From NCBI RefSeq assembly GCF_024139115.2, contig NC_085141.1:427942338-428006337 (forward strand): a stretch of 64,000 nt of DNA, in the 5' to 3' direction. The translations under genes were made by a program, and so were the position numbers. Numbering within the stretch: the first letter of the stretch is position 1; the number at the start of each line of letters is the position of its first letter. The DNA comes from Armigeres subalbatus. Lineage: Eukaryota; Arthropoda; Insecta; Diptera; Culicidae. The notes beneath the pieces are model-generated. The model was not told the origin of the DNA. It saw only the letters and a list, made by a program, of their open reading frames with translations, and made no database searches. Positions 59,723 to 64,000 of this stretch are shown here, piece by piece.

Positions 59723-60063
59723 ACAATTTTAAAATAAATGCAATCGCCGGGTATCTTATTCGTAGTTTCGCTAAAATCAAATCACATATAATTGTGCGTG
59801 GTATCTTTTTAGCGTGTGTTTGATATGCTCACAAACACATTCTTACGCTCTATTCCGGAGTGTGCTGCTGCCAAAGGAAATTAAAATTATTTTTCAGTCC
59901 GGATAATATTTAGTGAAATACCTATAGAGTAAATATTGCCTAAATTTGCTATCTGGTGATAATCAAGTGGTGATAAAGTGACAAAAGTGGTTTACATACT
60001 AAATTCGTCGTCTAATACACAATAAAGAGGAGAAACAGGCGATCGAAAAAAATAAGTAAAAGT
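59723..60063. other. No recognised gene
   Basis: AT-rich sequence, possibly the 5' remnant of the LINE that follows. Confidence 0.35.
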
Positions 60064-61490
60064 TTGCTATTCGTGTGCTGCTTTATTGGGCGATGTAATA
60101 ATGGCAAGGATAATCAACGACACCAGTCTGGTCTGCCGTCCACAAAGACCAACGGCAATGCAGAAGCAAGTACTGTGAAGGAAATCGCCGAATTGTTTCG
60201 CACTCAGTTCAGCAGCGTTTTCTCTGACGGCCACCTCGCATTTGACTGTTTCATCAGACATGGTCTCGCGCGCGCTTGAAAAACTGAAAAGTTCAGTAGG
60301 ATGTGGCCCAGATTGTATTCCATCGATTATGCTCAAGAAGTGTTCGTCATCCTTAGCGCTACCTTTAGCCGCTATTTTTAATACCTCACTATCTACTGGA
60401 ACGTTTCCGTCGAGTTGGAAGGACTCATATGTTTTCCCAGTGCATAAGAAAGGATGTAAAAGAAATGTCGTCAACTACCGAGGTATAGCTGCTTTGAGTG
60501 CGATCTACAAATTATTTGAGATGATCGTACTTGAGAAGCTTGTGCATACATATGCTCATTATGTATCCAAAAACCAACATCGCCAAACGTTCTACAACCA
60601 CAAATTTATCAATGTTTACATCGTTCGTCACCAGCCAAATGGAAAAAGGTTACCAGGTTGATGCCATCACACAGACTTGCGATTTTGCGCTTGATAAATT
60701 TGAAAATCTAGGCTTAAGTAGCATTACTCTCAACTGGTTTCGATCTTATTTGACTGATCGCAACATGACTGTCAAAATCGGGGATCATGTTTTGTCGCCG
60801 TTTCCGGTTAGCTCAGGCGTCCCTCAAGGCTATAGCCATCTCGGACCATTTTTATTTGTACTTTATATGAACGATGTTAATCTTATTCTAAGCTGTTTAA
60901 CTTTATCGTACGCTGACGACTTAAAACTTTTTTATGTCATAAGATGCCCAAGCGATGCTACGTTTCTACAGCGGCAACTCGAGATTTTTGCAGCCTGGTG
61001 TCAGCTTAATCGGATGGTACTCAATGTCTCTAAATGCTGCGTTGTTTCGTTCGGACAGAAGCATGTTCTATATTAACATGAAAATTTTCATATAATATTA
61101 GCATCAAACGTGAAACGACCGTAAAAGATTTAGGCATTACGTTAGAGCAAATTGACTTTTAAACATCATATATCGTATGTTGTGCTCAAAGCCTCATCAC
61201 AACTAGGGTTTATCTTTCGCTTTGCTAAAAAATTTAGAGATGTTTATTGCTTAAAAGCATTGTACTGTTCATTAGTCCGTCCTATATTAGAATATTCTTC
61301 AGCAGTCTGGGCACCATATTATCAAAATGATACTCAACGAATCGAATCAATTCAGCGCAAGTTCATCCGCTTTGCTCTCCGATTTCTCAATTGGCAAGAT
61401 TCCTATAATTTACCAAGATATGAGAACCGTTGCATGCTTATAAACTTGGAAACACTTAATGCTAGACGTAATGTTGCGGGCAGCAGGGAC
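60064..61490 (+). pseudogene. Jockey-like LINE reverse transcriptase, broken
   Basis: Successive frames carry EIAELFRTQFSSVFSD, then SSVGCGPDCIPSIMLKK, FPVHKKGCKRNVVNYRGIAA, then after a frame change SGVPQGYSHLGPFLFVLYMN and the catalytic YADDLKLF, and finally RPILEYSSAVWAPYYQND. Frames change near 60280, 60620 and 61080, and part of the finger-palm region after QVDAI is missing. It is 5'-truncated (no endonuclease) and ends where the 5' UTR of the next LINE begins. Confidence 0.85.
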
Positions 61491-61725
61491 TATGTCCAAG
61501 GGCTTGACGATCCCTCCCCAGGCCATCTGCGAGTTGTGGGGCTTGCCTAGGATGTGGTGGGGTTTGACAGTGGGCCCTGTTAAACCTCTATAAAAGCTGC
61601 ATGTATCCGCAAGTAGGCCCCACCAAAGCGACCGTGTGCCGCTCAAAGCGCACAAGCCCAAGTCCTGGTGTTAGGTGGGACACTAAACAGCCCTGACACG
61701 ACGGCCCTCCGACGAGACAGGAGGT

Positions 61726-62560
61726 TTGCGCAGGCCCAATAAGCCGCCTAGAAAACCAATCATTACGAACAATATAAGAGATAATGCGACTCGATATAAT
61801 CGGCAAAGACCTAGGCGACGAATACAGGATCACGATTGGAAGCTTGTAACATGGAATTGCAAGTCGCTAGGTTTCGCAGGTTGCGACAGGATGATCTACG
61901 ATGAATTACATCCCCGCAACTTCGACGTCGTGGCGCTGCAGGAGATTTGCTGGACAGGACAGAAAGTGTGGAAAAGCGGGCATCGAGCGGCTACCTTCTA
62001 CCAAAGCTGTGGCACCACCAACGAGCTGGGAACCGGCTTCATAGTGCTGGGTAAGATGCGCCAACGCGTGATTGGGTGGCAGCCAATCAACGCAAGGATG
62101 TGCAAGCTGAGGATTAAAGGCCGTTTCTTCAACTATAGCATCATCAACGTGCATTGCCCACACGAAGGGAGACCCGACGACGAGAAAGAAGCGTTCTACG
62201 CACAGCTGGAGCAGACATACGATGGATGCCCACTGCGGGACGTTAAAATCGTCATCGGTGACATGAACGCACAGGTAGGAAGGAGGAAATGTATAGACCG
62301 GTCATCGGACCGGATAGTCTGCACACCGTATCGAATGACAACGGCCAACGATGCATAAACTTCGCAGCCTCCCGCGGAATGGTAGTCCGAAGCACCTTCT
62401 TCCCCGCAAAATATCCACAAGGCCACATGGAGATCACCTAACCAAGAAACGGAAAACCAAATCGATCACGTTCTAATCGACGGTAAATTCTTCTCCGACA
62501 TCACGAATGTCCGCACTTACCGCAGTGCGAATATTGAATCCGACCACTACCTCGTTGCAG
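61726..62560 (+). pseudogene. AP endonuclease domain of the RTE-like LINE
   Basis: The frame to 62358 has KLVTWNCKSLGFAGCDRMIY, the catalytic-type VVALQEICWTG, FNYSIINVHCPHEGRPDD and VKIVIGDMNAQVG. The frame then breaks, and residues such as DHVLIDGKFFSDITNVRTYR follow in another frame at about 62465-62540. The endonuclease nicks the target DNA to prime reverse transcription; this copy would not make it intact. Confidence 0.85.
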
Positions 62561-62847
62561 TATGCCTGCGCTCAAAACTCTCGACGGTGTACAACACGCG
62601 TCGAAGTCGGACGCCGCGGCTTAACATTGGGCGGCTACAAGACGGTAGACTAGCCCAAGAATACGCGCAGCAGCTTGAAGTGGCACTTCCAACGGAAGAG
62701 CAGCTAGGCGCAGCGTCTCTTGAAGATGGCTAGAGAGATATTCGATCCGCCATTGGTAGCACCGCAACCGCTGCACTTGGCACGGTGCCCCGGATCAGAG
62801 AAACGACTGGTATGACGGCGAATGTGAGCAGTTAGTGGAAGAGAAGA

Positions 62848-63906
62848 ATGCAGCATGGGCGAGATTGCTGCAACACCGCACGAGGGCGAACGAGGCACAA
62901 TATAAACAGGCGCGGAACAGACAAAACTCGTTTTCCGGAGGAAAAGCGCCAGCAGGAAGATCGAGACCGTGAAGAAACGGAGCAACTGTACCGCGCTAAT
63001 AACACACGAAAGTTCTATGAGAAGTTAAACCGTTCACGTAAGGGCCACGTGCCACAGCCTGATATGTGTAAGGACATAAACGGGAACCTTCTTACGAACG
63101 AGCGTGAGGTGATCCAAAGGTGGCGGCAGCACTACGAAGAGCACCTGAATGGCGATGTGGCAGACGAAGATGGCGGTATGGTGATGGACCTGGGAGAACG
63201 CGCGCAGGACATAATTCTACCGGCTCCGGATCTCCAGGAAATCCAGGAGGAGATTGGCCGGCTGAAGAACAACAAAGCCCCTGGGGTTGACCAACTACCA
63301 GGAGAGCTATTTAAACACGGTGGTGAGGCACTGGCTAGAGCGCTGCACTGGGTCATTACCAAGATTTGGGAGGAGGAAGTTTTGCCGCAGGAGTGGATGG
63401 AAGATGTCGTGTGTCCCATCTACAAAAAGGGCGATAAGCTGGATTGTAGCAACTACCGCGCAATCACATTGCTGAACGCCGCCTACAAGGTACTCTCCCA
63501 AATTTTATGCCGTCGACTAGCACCAACTGCAAGGGAGTTCGTGAGGCAGTACCAGGCGGGTTTTATGGGCGAACGCTCCACCACGGACCAGGTGTTCGCC
63601 ATTCGCCAAGTACTGCAGAAATGCCGCGAATACAACGTGCCCACACATCATCTATTCATCGACTTCAAAGCCGCATATGATACAATCGATCGGGACCAGC
63701 TATGGCAACTAATGCACGAATACGGTTTTCCGGATAAACTGACACGATTGATCAAAGCGACGATGGATCGGGTGATGTGCGTAGTTCGAGTTTCAGGGGA
63801 TTCTCGAGTCCCTTCGAAACCCGCAGAGGGTTACGGCAAGGTGATGGTCTTTCGTGTTTGCTATTCAACATCGCTTTGGAAGGGTAATACGAAGAGCAGG
63901 GATTAA
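62848..63906 (+). pseudogene. Reverse transcriptase of the RTE-like LINE, broken
   Basis: One frame of about 350 codons contains LKNNKAPGVDQLPGELFKHG, VVCPIYKKGDKLDCSNYRAI, GFMGERSTTDQVFAIRQVL and FIDFKAAYDTIDRDQLWQL. It is knocked out of frame near 63830-63900. The catalytic FADD follows in another frame at about 63951-63962, just before the window ends. The carboxyl-terminal part lies outside the window; the copy at 27.1 kb shows what it looks like. Confidence 0.88.
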
Positions 63907-64000
63907 CACGAGTGGTACAATTTTCAATAAGTCCGTCCAGCTATTTGGTTTCGCCGACGACATAGATATTATGGCACGTAACTTTGAGAAGATGGAGGAA

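Larger units (their letters stand above)
61495..64000 (+). mobile_element. RTE-like LINE, 5'-complete, continues past window
   Basis: A GC-rich 5' UTR (61495-61735) is followed by an AP-type endonuclease and reverse transcriptase. The order and the style of both domains (endonuclease of the craniofacial-development-protein-2-like type, long carboxyl-terminal region seen in the related copy at 27.1 kb) suggest the RTE clade, as in Aedes JAM1; the clade is inference. Copies or scraps of the same family lie at 18.1, 27.1 and 36.3 kb. Confidence 0.82.

Overview
This is eukaryotic, almost certainly mosquito DNA of the culicine genus Aedes. The protein-coding genes are insect-type, with short GT-AG introns. 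Most of the sequence is AT-rich and packed with transposable elements: MITEs with TA target sites, a Feilai-like tRNA SINE ending in (GAA)n, RTE-like and Jockey-like LINE fragments, a Ty3/gypsy fragment and a complete PIF/Harbinger transposon. The species call is inference.

Layout. 0-2.4 kb: duplicated and fold-back repeats. 2.46-4.15 kb (+): adenosine kinase, converging on 4.9-7.3 kb (-) NPRL3, a subunit of the GATOR1 inhibitor of TORC1. 8.9-9.4 kb (-): prefoldin subunit 6. 9.7-18.1 kb: an old repeat split by a 6.4-kb nest of elements (two classes of terminal repeat, a 479-bp MITE, a gypsy fragment, two TA-flanked elements). 18.1-24.3 kb: LINE scraps, degenerate GGAATT-rich repeats and MITEs. 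24.3-44.8 kb (+): one seven-exon gene, with phases agreeing at every junction, predicted to give a 1067-residue low-complexity protein ending in a CAAX prenylation motif; its 13.8-kb first intron is full of transposon debris. 45-50 kb: little besides dispersed repeats. 50.4-53.7 kb: an intact PIF/Harbinger transposon with a TAA duplication, 39-bp terminal repeats, a DDE transposase and a Myb/MADF-like partner gene. 55.2-56.5 kb (+): an LRRC28-like leucine-rich-repeat gene whose stop codon overlaps that of the convergent alpha-amylase gene (56.5-58.2 kb, -). 58.4-64 kb: LINE and SINE remnants, ending in a 5'-complete but frameshifted RTE-like LINE that runs off the window.

The host genes are unrelated single-copy functions (purine salvage, nutrient signalling, protein folding, digestion); I see no operon-like logic. 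The most interesting material is the complete Harbinger element, the prenylatable 20-kb gene, the overlapping convergent stop codons, and repeat families whose boundaries, target duplications and insertion order can be read directly from copies inside this window. Exon coordinates were derived by hand from splice-site consensus and phase agreement; names of host genes rest on remembered family sequences, not on a search.
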